Below, one piece after another: positions 1-9,083 of a stretch of 19,346 nt of DNA. The DNA comes from Trebouxia sp. TZW2008. Taxonomy: Eukaryota > Chlorophyta > Trebouxiophyceae > Trebouxiales > Trebouxiaceae. The position numbers and the translations under genes were made by a program. The stretch lies in contig BDIU01000467.1 of assembly GCA_002118135.1 (NCBI GenBank), positions 1 to 19,346 on the forward strand, in the 5' to 3' direction. Positions within the stretch are counted from its first letter, which is position 1. Each line of letters opens with the position of its first letter. The notes under the pieces were generated by a model that worked only from the letters and a program-made list of their open reading frames with translations, was not told the DNA's origin and made no database searches.

Positions 1-84
1 CTCGTATGTGCCCTTGAGAACCTCAGCATCAGGAATCTTAGTACGCCAAACCACTGGCAGGTGAAACCACTGAACCTGTGTTGC
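1..84 (-). other. possible exon edge of a gene beyond the left end
   Basis: Read on the minus strand, an AG acceptor just above position 76 is followed by about 25 open codons running off the window edge, ending in a protein-like stretch (TKIPDAEVLKGTYE). No family is recognised. The same bases also give open frames on the plus strand, so strand and coding status are uncertain. If real, it belongs to a gene downstream of KU80 in the same orientation. Confidence 0.2.
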
Positions 85-243
85 GCTCCTACTAGCTAGC
101 ACTATGCATATATGGAACTATATATATGGAACTCTGTAATATGCTATATCATGCATGAGCTTATTGAGATCACTGTATGGACCTTGCTTGTGTCTGCCTA
201 TAATGTGTCCCTGAAAGCATTTTGATATCATGAAAGAGCATGT

Positions 244-248
244 TTACA
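244..248 (-). terminator. candidate KU80 polyadenylation signal (TGTAA)
   Basis: TTACA on the plus strand reads TGTAA on the minus strand, about 390 nt past the KU80 stop. TGTAA is the usual chlorophyte polyadenylation signal. A 5-mer is common by chance, so only position and orientation support it. Confidence 0.25.
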
Positions 249-336
249 AATTTCATTAGCACTGCTGCAATTGCTGTGGTTGCAGTGGCCACTTCTTCTC
301 CTTCTAGCACCTCAAATACGCTTGCTAGGACGACTT

Positions 337-515
337 GTACTTGTAAGTACACCTCACAGTCAAGCTAGTACGGCAAAGTACGCGCAATCCTTGGTGTAAG
401 CACAGCCAGTACAGCATGAAATACTTGGGTGTACTAGCTGAGTACTTTTCAGCGTCTAGTACGTCCTACAATCCGACCGTGAATTCGTTGTGAAGTGCAT
501 TGACATGATCAGTAC
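337..515. promoter_or_regulatory. cluster of nine GTAC motifs
   Basis: GTAC occurs at 337, 347, 368, 378, 409, 431, 442, 459 and 512, nine times in 179 bp where about 0.7 is expected for random sequence. GTAC is the core bound by SBP-domain regulators, including the copper-response regulator CRR1 of Chlamydomonas. Whether this is a regulatory cluster or a decayed repeat cannot be told from sequence. Confidence 0.35.
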
Positions 516-637
516 AGCAATCGCAACTGTCTGCATCGGCCCTAGCCCAATAGTATGCTAGGTCCTATGCCATAGGGCAATAGCAAGAACACGCTCATTT
601 ACTGGAAATGACAAGCACTCAGCATTCATGCAGAGGC

Positions 638-3600
638 TCACTCCATCCCTGCAAATTCATCTTCCTCTTCTTCAACATCCATCGCAGCTGCTTCCTGAGT
701 TTCAGCCTGCACAGCATAGATTGCATTCAATGCTGCTCAGCGTCATGTGCTGCAGACTGGGAAGAAAGTGCTCAGCAAGCGCAGTTGAGAAAAGCAGCTC
801 CAACAGGTGAATTGTGAATATGGCTGGCTTTGCACCTGTGGCTGGTGTGTATGCTGCTTCAGGAAGTCTTCTGATTGTTGCTTGGTGGTTTCAACATCTG
901 ATGCTTCATCAGAGGTGATGAGGGTGATCTTGTCATCAATCAGTCTCCTCCAGAAGTCAGCTCTTAGCTGGTCACGCTCATACTTGGCTGCCGTCTGTTT
1001 CAAAAAGGCGTTGAAGGTTTGACCCTTCTTGTGCTCAACACAAGCTCCTCGCAAGACTGGTATGCAGCTCAGAGCCTTCTTATAGAATCTGCAGAGCGCA
1101 TATCCACATATACATGCAGTCGCTGCAGCAGCCAAGGCTGCGATACAGCTCAACAGTAGTTTACACACTTTGCAGAGCACAGGCAAGCTTGCACGCGCAT
1201 GTGCTACAGCAGCCAACATCAATCCATGCTTATGATGTGAACATGCATTTCCATTCTTGCACTGCACACAAACAATGAGCATTTGCAAACTGTTTGAGAG
1301 TGACATATAAGTTGCATACGAGAAGGGTTGTGACACAGTATATACCTAGGTGATGCATATGCTGCACACAAAATTTGCAGATTGTTTGTACAGACTGCAA
1401 GTGTCACTAAAGTCAAGTCTGACCTGTCACCCAGACTGATTTCCACTAAAGTGTGCACAGCTTTTTGTAAGCCTTCCAGGGCATCTTCAAGCCGTCCTTG
1501 CTGTATGAGTGCATTAAAGTCATCAACAGGATTGAGTGTGGAGACGCTCTCTACTCGAGTGCCACTTGTCTCTCCAAGCTTGAACTCAGCTTCAGGATTG
1601 TCCTCAAGGAGGTCAGGAGCTGCAGCTGCATCAGTATCTCCAATGTCTGGCAGTGCCTGCATCGACAAGCAGAAGCACCTTTCAAGCAGAAGTCACCAAA
1701 GTCTTATGTCCTGTAACTGCCTGTATGAGAGCATTGCAGTCAGCAACAGGATTGAGTGTGGAGACGCAATGAGTGAAACAGCCACTTGTCTCTCCAAGCT
1801 TGAATTCAGCTTGGGGTTTGTCCTCAAGGAGGTCAGGAGCTGCAGCTGCATCAGCATCTCCATTGTCTGCCAGTCCCTGCATTGACAAGCAGAAGCACCT
1901 TTAAATGATCTTCAGCAGTCTCTAACTGCCTACATTGGCCACTTTCAGCTGTAATGTCAATTCAGTACCAACTGAGATGCTTCTGGTGTGTGAAGCAAAG
2001 TCATGTACTTGACGATTGTTGACTGGTAATCCAGGAAAGAGCTTGATGCCACAGTTTCTGCTTGAGTCAGATGTATGTCTGTGCCATGTCGCCAGCAACG
2101 ATGGTATGGCTAGAACCGTCGACAGCTGACGGCCTGCCGAGGGCATAGTATAATAGGTTTGATATCTGGAAAAGGCTGCAACATCTGTCGCTCAGCAGTG
2201 CCTGTCAAGTGTCCAAAATGCATATCTGTTGCCTGACATTGAAGACATGCGGCAGTTGATCAGTGCTCATCAAGAAGGTTGAGATGCACACCTGCTGCCT
2301 GACATTGAAGGCATGTGGTAGTCGATCAAGCGCCGCCTGAGCTGTATCTTTGTGTGCAAAGGGGCAGCTCAAGGTGTGCTGCACTTGCAAGTCCTGGGCT
2401 GGCAGCTGTGCATTGGAGTCCACAGCGCGAGCAGCCATGAAAGCGAAGAAGCGGTGAAGCGCAGGGTTTGCTGTTGTCTCTGGCTTCAGATGCTCAGCAC
2501 CATCCGCAACAGCAGATCAGATCTGTCAGCTTCTATTGGTCAGGCACTTTGTTGAGCAACACAGCACACCAGACATGAGCCAGCTTGACGAGTTGCGTCA
2601 TGTCAAAATTCATGTGCACTGAAACAGCAGATTCTTATTTGCCAGCCCTACTGTCCATGCACATTTGCTAATTTTGTAGGGAGCTGCTCTCCAATATCAG
2701 GCCATGCGTTTTGCACGCACTGAGATTGACTTGCGCTTTTGATTCATGTCAGCATCGTGGTCCATGACTGTATGCAGACACAGCATCTTGCAGAGCATAT
2801 GCTACAGCGCAAAGCACATGCTACATTGTAGAGCAGATGCTACCTTGCAGAGCAGATGCTACCTTGTGCCAGGTCAAGGGCATCAATCAGGTTCTCAGCT
2901 GCATCTAGCTGCGGCTGTGTAGGTTGCAGCTCCTCTTTTGCATCAAATGCTGCAAACTTGTAGCTTCGTACATCCTCTGCACTATACAGGACAGTGACTG
3001 AGCAGAGCTGCAGCTGACTGAAGGTGCAATGCCTGTGGCTGCAATGTGTGAGAGGGTACTGTGTAATGCGTCATGTACAAGCTGAAAAGGTGTGAGAGCC
3101 TACTGTGCAAAAGCTTAGACATAACCTGCAGGCCTAACTCATTTCCTTGTATACCAAGAACATAAGTTAGGCTCAAGGCAGATTTACAGGCCAGACCGGC
3201 TTGTTGACCAACCTTGTCAACAGAGCTTGCAAGGTAGCTAGTTGTATGGTGTTGGCTCACATCCGTCACTCAGTCAACCAAACAATTTTACTGTCCTTGG
3301 GACCCACCAGGGGTTTCAACTGCTCATTTCATGTCAAGCAAGACTGTTGATCACGTGACAGGCCAAGCTTACCTAGGAAGGGCAGATAGTTCAGAACAAG
3401 GCAGTCTGGCCTTGTGGCACCTCCCAACAGAGGTGTCGCACATCCCACAAACACAGCTTGATTGGCTCGTGGCACAAAGCGCACAATGCAACCTTTCTGC
3501 TTTCTGTGCAGGGCACGCGCCAAGGCTGACAATGCCACATGCGCCTTTGGATTCTCCTTCTCAGGCGCTACCAGCCAGCTGTCCTGCACTACAGCCAACC

Positions 3601-6600
3601 TCAGGGGCTGCACTGTAGCTGCTGTACCCCATTTTCTCTAGTGATAACACACAATGCTGTCATATGCATGCTGGCACTTGGACAATCATTCCATGTGTCC
3701 AGGTTGACACTGCCATGTGCGCCTCAGACTCCTTCTTCTCTGGTGCAATCAGCCAACTGTCGCGCATCATGGCAGAAATCAGCAAACTTACAGCTGCACT
3801 TGCATGGCAGAAGTGCTAGCATCTTGATCAGCGCTCTGGTAACAAAGGCGCCCCCTAGAAGCGTTTCTGACTCATTCTTGATGTCCCAACGTGCACAGAT
3901 GCAACAGATACTTCTGTGTAACAATTGCACTGGGCCACCACAAGTTTTGACTGTGTAACAAAGACGGATTGTCACAGCTGATATCAATCTCTGGCTAGTC
4001 TTGCAGCCAAGGCTAAGCAGCATTGGTGTGTCCAGATCATGCTCAAATGGCAAAGGTGGAATCAGCAGCAGCAGCAGCACAAGGAACAGGACGTACCTTC
4101 ATGTAGGTGTGCCTGGGGACTTGATCTAGGTTCACAAAGCCTATGACCTGCATGTCCTTCTCAGGCAAATACTTGAGGTGATTCTCCTCCTCTGAAGATA
4201 TGGGCACGGTCTGTTTGCCATACTGCATGGCAAGATGAGAAGCTGTCAGCCTGTTTGGACACCAGGGCTGATGTCCATGCAGCTGAGTTTTGCAGAAAGG
4301 CGTGCGCATGCAGATATGGGCACTGTTTGTTTGCCATACTGCATGGCAAGTCAAAACGCTGTTAGCCTGTTTCAGTACGAAGGACACCAGGGCTGATGAC
4401 CATGCAGCTGAGCTTTGCAGAAAGGCATGCAGAAATGAGAACTTTCTGTTTGCCATGTGCATGGCAAGATGAAACGCTGCTAGCTAAATCAACACAAGAG
4501 ACACCAGGGCAAACGATCATGCAGCTGAGCTTTGCACAGCAGTGTGCATCAACAGTGCTGTGCACTTGTTGCATTTCAGACGGCCTTCTAGATGCCAAAA
4601 CAGTCTGATGTTGCAGTGACATTGACAGGTGTCATCAGCAGCTCTCTGTATGTGCATTTGTACACAGCTGCATGGGATGCATGTCTAACGGCTTGCTGTG
4701 CTAAACCGCCAAAACAGACATTCATTCCAAAAGTGTGCTAGACAGGCTCAGCAGGCCCAGCTAGGTACATACTGGAGCAGTCAATTGTCTCAAACCAGTT
4801 CGGTCCTGTGCTGTCCTAAACGATTTGTACTGTTCATGAAGGGAGTCAAAACAGACAAGTTCCTCTTCCGGCCATCACCTTGTATGCTTTGACCTTGTCT
4901 TCTGGAGCAACAACCTCATCAGGATTGCTGACAGCTCTGAACTCAGTATCCAGGCTGACAGCGTGAGTTGCATCCTCCGCACGGCTTCTGTCTGAGTACT
5001 TGGCAGTGGAAGGAAACTTCTCTGCGGAGCTCTTTTTGGTGACCTACACACACAGAATGTCCTCGCAATCATCAACCTGTTGTGTTACTATGCTACCCTG
5101 CTTCTCGTGGTGCCTTCAACTCATAAGTTCAGGATTTGCACTATATGAGAATATGCGTCAGGACCAGTAATTGACATGTTGCAAGCCGGGCGTGGTGTGC
5201 AGTTGCAGAGGAGCGGTTGCAACCGCTCCTCTGCAAGTGTCACTGGTACAAAGCCACTAGGGAACACAGCCTGATAGCCAGTGATGTCACTGTTGTGTAC
5301 CTTGACTTTGATGGTCATACTGTCTGCAATGCGGAAGGGCCCGGAATAGAAGGCAGTGGCAGAGTACTCCTTTGACTTGAAAGCCCCCAATAGGTCAAGT
5401 GGGTCACTGATATGCCTGATTGTGCTTGTGATTCCACCCAGGATCCTATTTAGCAATTCAAAGTTGCCCTTCTTAGCAGCTGAGAATTGAGCATCATATT
5501 GCGGTACATCTACAGAAATGACCTGCATGCCAACAAAGTGCTTGTCATTTAGGACCATTTGCGGAAGGACCATTTGTCTCATGCACAACTTGCTGTATGA
5601 CCTTTCCCAAAATATCTTGCAGACAAAGCTTGAGACTCCAGGACATGTAAGGACGACAGTGATATGGACCAGGTTTGCAGCTTACTGCCCTTCTAGAGAA
5701 AGCTGCTGTTGAGATCTGAAAGTCACTTGCAACATAGTGCCATTAATGATTGATGCTTTTATGAATGCACTGACTTCTGCTATGTTGACTGGCTCATGAG
5801 AAACACTGATGACATACCTCCATGCGAACACCCTTGTCTTGCATACGCTCCACAAGGATTGACCCAAATGTATCATCCGGATCTTCTTTGGCAGCATCCA
5901 AGAAATTGGAGATGAGCACAATGCGTTTGATGACATTGGCCTTGCCCAAGTCGGGTCTCTCATTCACTGTTCTGTGCAGCTGATCCACTGCCACTGTTAG
6001 AGCATCAACAAAGTCGCTGCTGCCAGTGCCCTGCAAGCATCACCTGCTGTTGTCCATGGGCTTTGCTTAGGCTAGCAACCATACAACAGAGATAACGCTC
6101 AAACTCACAGAGCAAGATATGGCACATCATCTTTTGTGCACACAAAAAAGGCTGCTTGGATCACGTTGCAAAAGCTACCATCATGCATGCAGATATAATT
6201 GCATCATGTACACATGCTGTCTATTTTGTGAGCAGCTGTGCATGCCATATGGAGCATGGGAAGTTGACCCTGAAAAGCATAGAAGCTAATTGAATCATCA
6301 CAGAAACCCGTCAAGCTGTGCAACGTTTGCAGCGTATTGCATCTATGATACTGACTTGCCTGCCTGATCCCTTGAAGTGACGACTGTGAACACTCAACTG
6401 TATTGCTATGACTGCAGCAGTGATGGCATGCTGAATGCCGACAACATGGTTTGTCACACACCTGTTTTAGGCTAAGCAGAGCTGCCAAGGACTCAGTGTC
6501 TGGGAATTTGAGCTCTTGTTCGACTGTGATGTTCAGATACTGGTCTTCACCCATTTCATCATTCAGAGGGTTGTCAGTCTCTGCAGCAGCAACAGCAAAG

Positions 6601-6995
6601 GCTTCAGCAGCTACCGCGTGTCTGCAGATTTGTGGCGTGATTGCACGCGAGTGTGACGCTGCAGCTCACCTGTGGTTCCGTACAGCACAACTTCCACTTC
6701 GTGTGTGGGTCTGTTCAGCATCTGCGCAGCGCAGTCAACTTGCTCAGGCACAACATGCCGTGATATGATCACAGCAGAGACATATAGACCTGACCTTCGA
6801 CTGCAGAAACCCGCAAATGGCCTTGCCAGCAAAGTCGCGAATTGGGCTCATCAACGGACCCACGTCGACCAGGACCACCGCGATCTCCTGCAGCAATGCG
6901 CGAGAGTTGGCTGATCGAGCTCACAGACGGACGCAGCTGTCGGTCTCGACGTTTGCACCAGCAGCGCAAGCGCGATCTACCTTGTTGCGAGCCAT
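638..6995 (-). CDS. KU80: KU80 (XRCC5), double-strand-break end-binding subunit, multi-exon
   Basis: KU80 pairs with KU70 to form the ring that binds DNA ends in non-homologous end joining and at telomeres. Exons (minus): 6995-6981, 6887-6795, 6721-6670, 6580-6462, 6030-5818, 5522-5301, 5043-4879, 4222-4097, 3583-3373, 2976-2863 or 2870, about 2492-2292, 1656-1424, 1088-836, 706-638. Phases match at all joins except exon 10/11. The product is about 692 aa; plant KU80 is about 680 aa. It begins MARNK, then EIAVVLVDVGP of the vWA fold and HEVEVVLYGT. The DNA-binding barrel follows (MTIKVKVTKK, NPDEVVAPEDKVKAYKYGKQ, ALSALARALH, LNYLPFLEDVR, AENLIDALDL), then LKPETTANPALHRFF. The C-terminal helical domain comes last (STLNPVDDFNALIQ; FNAFLKQ; DDKITLITSDEASD). 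The tail ends MDVEEEEDEFAGME. Start: the 15-nt first exon MARNK equals the usual KU80 start. Introns carry exon-edge copies, listed separately. Confidence 0.93.
1500..1904 (-). repeat. 220-bp tandem duplication of KU80 exon 12 and its acceptor
   Basis: Segment 1500-1684 (functional exon 12 start with acceptor) is repeated at 1720-1904 with constant 220-bp offset. The upstream copy keeps its own CAG acceptor (exon would start at 1876) and stays open through 1721, encoding PDLLEDKPQAEFKLGETSG where the main exon has PDLLEDNPEAEFKLGETSG. It lacks the second half of the exon. It could be an alternative or extra exon, or a pseudo-exon. Confidence 0.85.
2217..2329 (-). repeat. 66-bp tandem copy of KU80 exon 11 end and donor
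   Basis: The exon end encoding FNVRQQ followed by GTGTGC (near 2292) is repeated 66 bp further into the intron. There the donor GT has become AT, so only the first copy can be spliced normally. Confidence 0.75.
2791..2866 (-). repeat. four 19-bp units spanning KU80 exon 10 donor
   Basis: Four head-to-tail 19-bp units occupy 2866-2848, 2847-2829, 2828-2810 and 2809-2791 (minus order). The first contains the donor CAAG/GTAGCATC; the second repeats CAAGGTAGCATC exactly, giving a second possible donor 19 nt downstream in another phase. Units three and four have lost the AAGGT context. Confidence 0.85.
3521..3780 (-). repeat. 178-bp-offset copy of KU80 exon 9 start
   Basis: The first roughly 20 codons of exon 9 (DSWLVAPEKENPKAHVALS) recur upstream around 3767-3705 as DSWLIAPEKKESEAHMAVS. 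At the copy the acceptor CAG has become CGC, so it should not be spliced. It is a degenerate exon-edge duplicate inside the intron. Confidence 0.8.
4197..4560 (-). repeat. three tandem 116-118-bp copies of KU80 exon 8 acceptor region
   Basis: The exon 8 start (YGKQTVPIS after CCATGCAG) is repeated upstream at +116 and +234 bp, with remnants of a fourth unit near 4515-4560. Copy 2 keeps the CAG acceptor and reads YGKQTVPIS before meeting a stop after about 30 codons. Copy 3 has CAC in place of CAG. Confidence 0.85.
5203..5236. repeat. perfect 34-bp palindrome, no spacer
   Basis: Left arm 5203-5219 (TTGCAGAGGAGCGGTTG) and right arm 5220-5236 (CAACCGCTCCTCTGCAA) are exact reverse complements. 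It lies in KU80 intron 6 (5300-5044) and could form a hairpin in RNA or a cruciform in DNA. Confidence 0.95.
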
Positions 6996-7210
6996 TTCTG
7001 CTGCCTGTGTACTGTGTCGACAATACAAGCGACGCAGCGTCGCGGAGTGGAGCGCATTGCAGGCGTTTTGCTTTATGCAGGCGTTTCGCCTTTTGTCGTG
7101 TTAAGGCACCACAACGCTATGTGCCCGGAAATCGTAAATAACCATTGATCTGCTGAGGAAGGTTCAGCGAATGTCATTCCAGCTCATGCTGTAAGCGCCG
7201 GTGCCTTTTG
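6996..7210. promoter_or_regulatory. divergent promoter between KU80 and COX11
   Basis: The 215 bp between the two ATGs must contain both transcription starts. It is CpG-rich, as is adjacent KU80 exon/intron 1-2. It contains a perfect 15-bp palindrome at 7029-7043 (GCGACGC-A-GCGTCGC) and a 19-bp-period direct repeat at 7059-7076 / 7078-7095 (GCAGGCGTTTTGC, GCAGGCGTTTCGC). The latter contains TTTCGCC, resembling an E2F site core. No TATA box is evident. Confidence 0.6.
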
Positions 7211-8373
7211 ATGCAGAGACACAGCAGGACCTTGTTGCAGGCTATACTCCGTTCCGCTCGATCTGCAACGAGAACGGCAGCTTGTCAGCAGTACTTAGAG
7301 CATATTAGCGACAGGACCTTTCATATACAAACGCTTGCCAATCATACAGCACCGAGATGTCCACCAGGCGCGTGGCTGGCGAGTTTACAATTCCACAGAG
7401 GCTTTGCAGCTCAGGCTCAAACCCAGACCGCAACTCGAGCAGCATATAGAGGCCAGCAATCAAAACAGCGCAACATAGACCCTAGTGGCACTCAGGGACT
7501 ATACCTGGTAGCATTCACCGTGGCCATGATCGGCGTCACTTATGCCTCAGTACCTCTGTACAGAATGTTTTGTCAGGCAACAGGTTACGGCGGAACTGTG
7601 CAGCAAGGCTCAACAGGTGTTTGTTCACACAGAAGTCCTGCACTCATGCTGATTGACTTGTTTTGTGCACGAACAAGCAGGCCCTATGCATGCATGCACA
7701 TTGGCATTGCATCTGCATGCATGCACCAGCAACGTCGAATCTCGTTGCTGCATGCAAATGATAGCTTGACTGACTACACTTCCTGACTGCACTTGACTGA
7801 CTGCACTTGACTGACTGCACTTGACTGACTGCACTTGATTGACTGCACTTGACTGACAGCTGCACTTACTATGCAGTGGAAGAGAAGCTCAAGCAAAGGG
7901 AGCTTGTTCATAATGCTGAGCTAGAGGCAGCAGCTGCAGCTAGAGATCTGACAGTCTTCTTCAATGCTGATGTGTCTGACAGCCTGCCTTGGAAGTTCAC
8001 ACCAACACAAAGAAGCGTCAACATTAAGCCTGGAGAAAGTACATTGGCTTTCTACACTGCCCAAAACAACAGTGACAAGTCAATCACAGGGGTGTCCACA
8101 TACAATGTCACACCACAACAGGCTGGTGTCTATTTCAACAAGATTCAGTGTTTTTGTTTTGAGGAACAGAAGCTAAGACCTGGTGAGAAAATAGATATGC
8201 CTGTCTTTTTCTATGTAGACCCAGAGTTTGCAACAGATCCCAAGTTGAGAAGCTTCAATCAATTGACGTTGTCATACACCTTTTTCAAAGTCAATGAGGA
8301 GGACGATGACGATGATGATGCTGATGATCAAAGCAAACACGTTTCTGACACTCCTGTTGAGCAAACAGCCTGA
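7211..8373 (+). CDS. COX11: COX11, mitochondrial copper chaperone for cytochrome c oxidase
   Basis: COX11 is anchored in the inner mitochondrial membrane and delivers copper to the CuB site of COX1. Exons are 7211-7616 and 7877-8373; phase 1 joins QGST to VEEKL, and the product is 300 aa. The first ~75 residues are basic and Ser/Ala-rich with few acids, as in a mitochondrial presequence. A membrane segment spans about residues 96-114 (GLYLVAFTVAMIGVTYASV), followed by PLYRMFC with C121 and TGYGGTVQ. The copper-binding CFCFEEQ has C227 and C229. Also present are LPWKFTPTQ, GVSTYNVTP, AGVYFNKIQ, MPVFFYVDPEF and TLSYTFFKVN. Oddities are a longer, Ala-rich linker (LEAAAAARD) and an Asp-rich C-terminal tail after residue 275. 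ATG 7211 is the first ATG of the open frame. The gene diverges from KU80. Confidence 0.96.
7765..7864 (+). repeat. 14-bp tandem array in COX11 intron
   Basis: Seven units of CTTGACTGACTGCA or close variants run from 7765 to 7864 and end 12 nt before the acceptor AG (7875-7876). Every unit contains CTGAC or TGACT, similar to the branch-point consensus CTNAC. Confidence 0.9.
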
Positions 8374-9083
8374 TGTGTTTGAAGATTGCCTTTTGCTGTC
8401 CTTCAGGTGCCTCACAAGGTGTCTGCAACACCACTGTTGTCCTGCTCGCAAAGTGAATGGACTCAGTTTCAGTGTCAGCCCTTGCATGTGCACCTTGCAT
8501 CTGTTGTGCATTTGCACTTTCATGCAAGAGGAGGTAAAGGTGTCTGGGTACTGTATCAGATGCGAAAGCCCTGCTCCCTTCCATCTGCAATGTCCAGCCA
8601 TGGCCGTTGAGCTTATCCTCTGCTTGAAGGCTACTGTTTCTTGGTTCAGAGCTCATCAACGAGCCTTCAATTCGCTGAGAGATTGCCACATGTGCAAGAA
8701 GGCCCTAGTGAGGCCAAACATAAGGCATGCACACGTAAGTGGTTTGATGATGTGGTCTGCAAGGCAGCACAACTCTACATTATGCAGCATCACAGGCACC
8801 GCAACATGGTCTACCACGATGAGCTGCTTCGAAATGCTGCCACAATGTGCAATGTGCACTTACAGTCTATATCAATGGCGATGAGGAACTGAACATGAAG
8901 TCTTGTTAACTTTGTCAAAACTGCAACTGTGTAAAATCCTTCTGTGAAGCGCACAAATGCTGCAGGGTGTGCTGCTCTCAAGTGACACAGCGGCTGGCAA
9001 AGAAGCTTGTGCTGCTCACTTAAGGTGTTGGCCAGGTTTCAAGAAACAACTTGGTTTCATATGCAGGTTCAGAAGGCCATGCG
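8374..9083. other. convergent 3' region of COX11 and PSB33
   Basis: The 710 bp hold both 3' UTRs. TGTAA at 8930-8934 (plus) is a candidate COX11 polyadenylation signal. TTACA at 8860-8864 (TGTAA on minus) is a candidate for PSB33, so the two transcripts would overlap by tens of bases. A plus-strand open frame reaching 8884 has no recognisable domain and partly overlaps COX11 coding sequence out of frame. Confidence 0.45.

Larger units (their letters stand above)
85..637. other. non-coding stretch 3' of KU80
   Basis: No convincing gene is seen. It holds a short repeated ATATATGGAACT element (about 110-135), the presumed KU80 3' UTR, and the GTAC cluster at 337-515. The short open frames here show no family resemblance. 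Confidence 0.5.

Noticed and set aside
743..1336. 197-codon minus open frame read as one protein
   Set aside because: Only the part from 1088 to 836 matches KU80. The start extends into the intron and the end into the next intron, and splicing to exon 14 gives the better C-terminus.
2791..2866. CRISPR-like short repeats (19-bp and 14-bp arrays)
   Set aside because: Units are directly adjacent with no spacers and lie in eukaryotic introns, so they are simple tandem repeats.
5121..5588. Continuous minus open frame through the palindrome
   Set aside because: The KU80 frame matches the family better if spliced at 5301 to 5043 (MTIKVK joined to VTKK). The palindrome-containing extension has no family match.
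8294..8884. 196-codon plus-strand open frame after COX11
   Set aside because: It begins inside COX11 coding sequence in another frame, relies on the GAY repeat for its first residues, and shows no domain-like composition. It is best read as 3' UTR.
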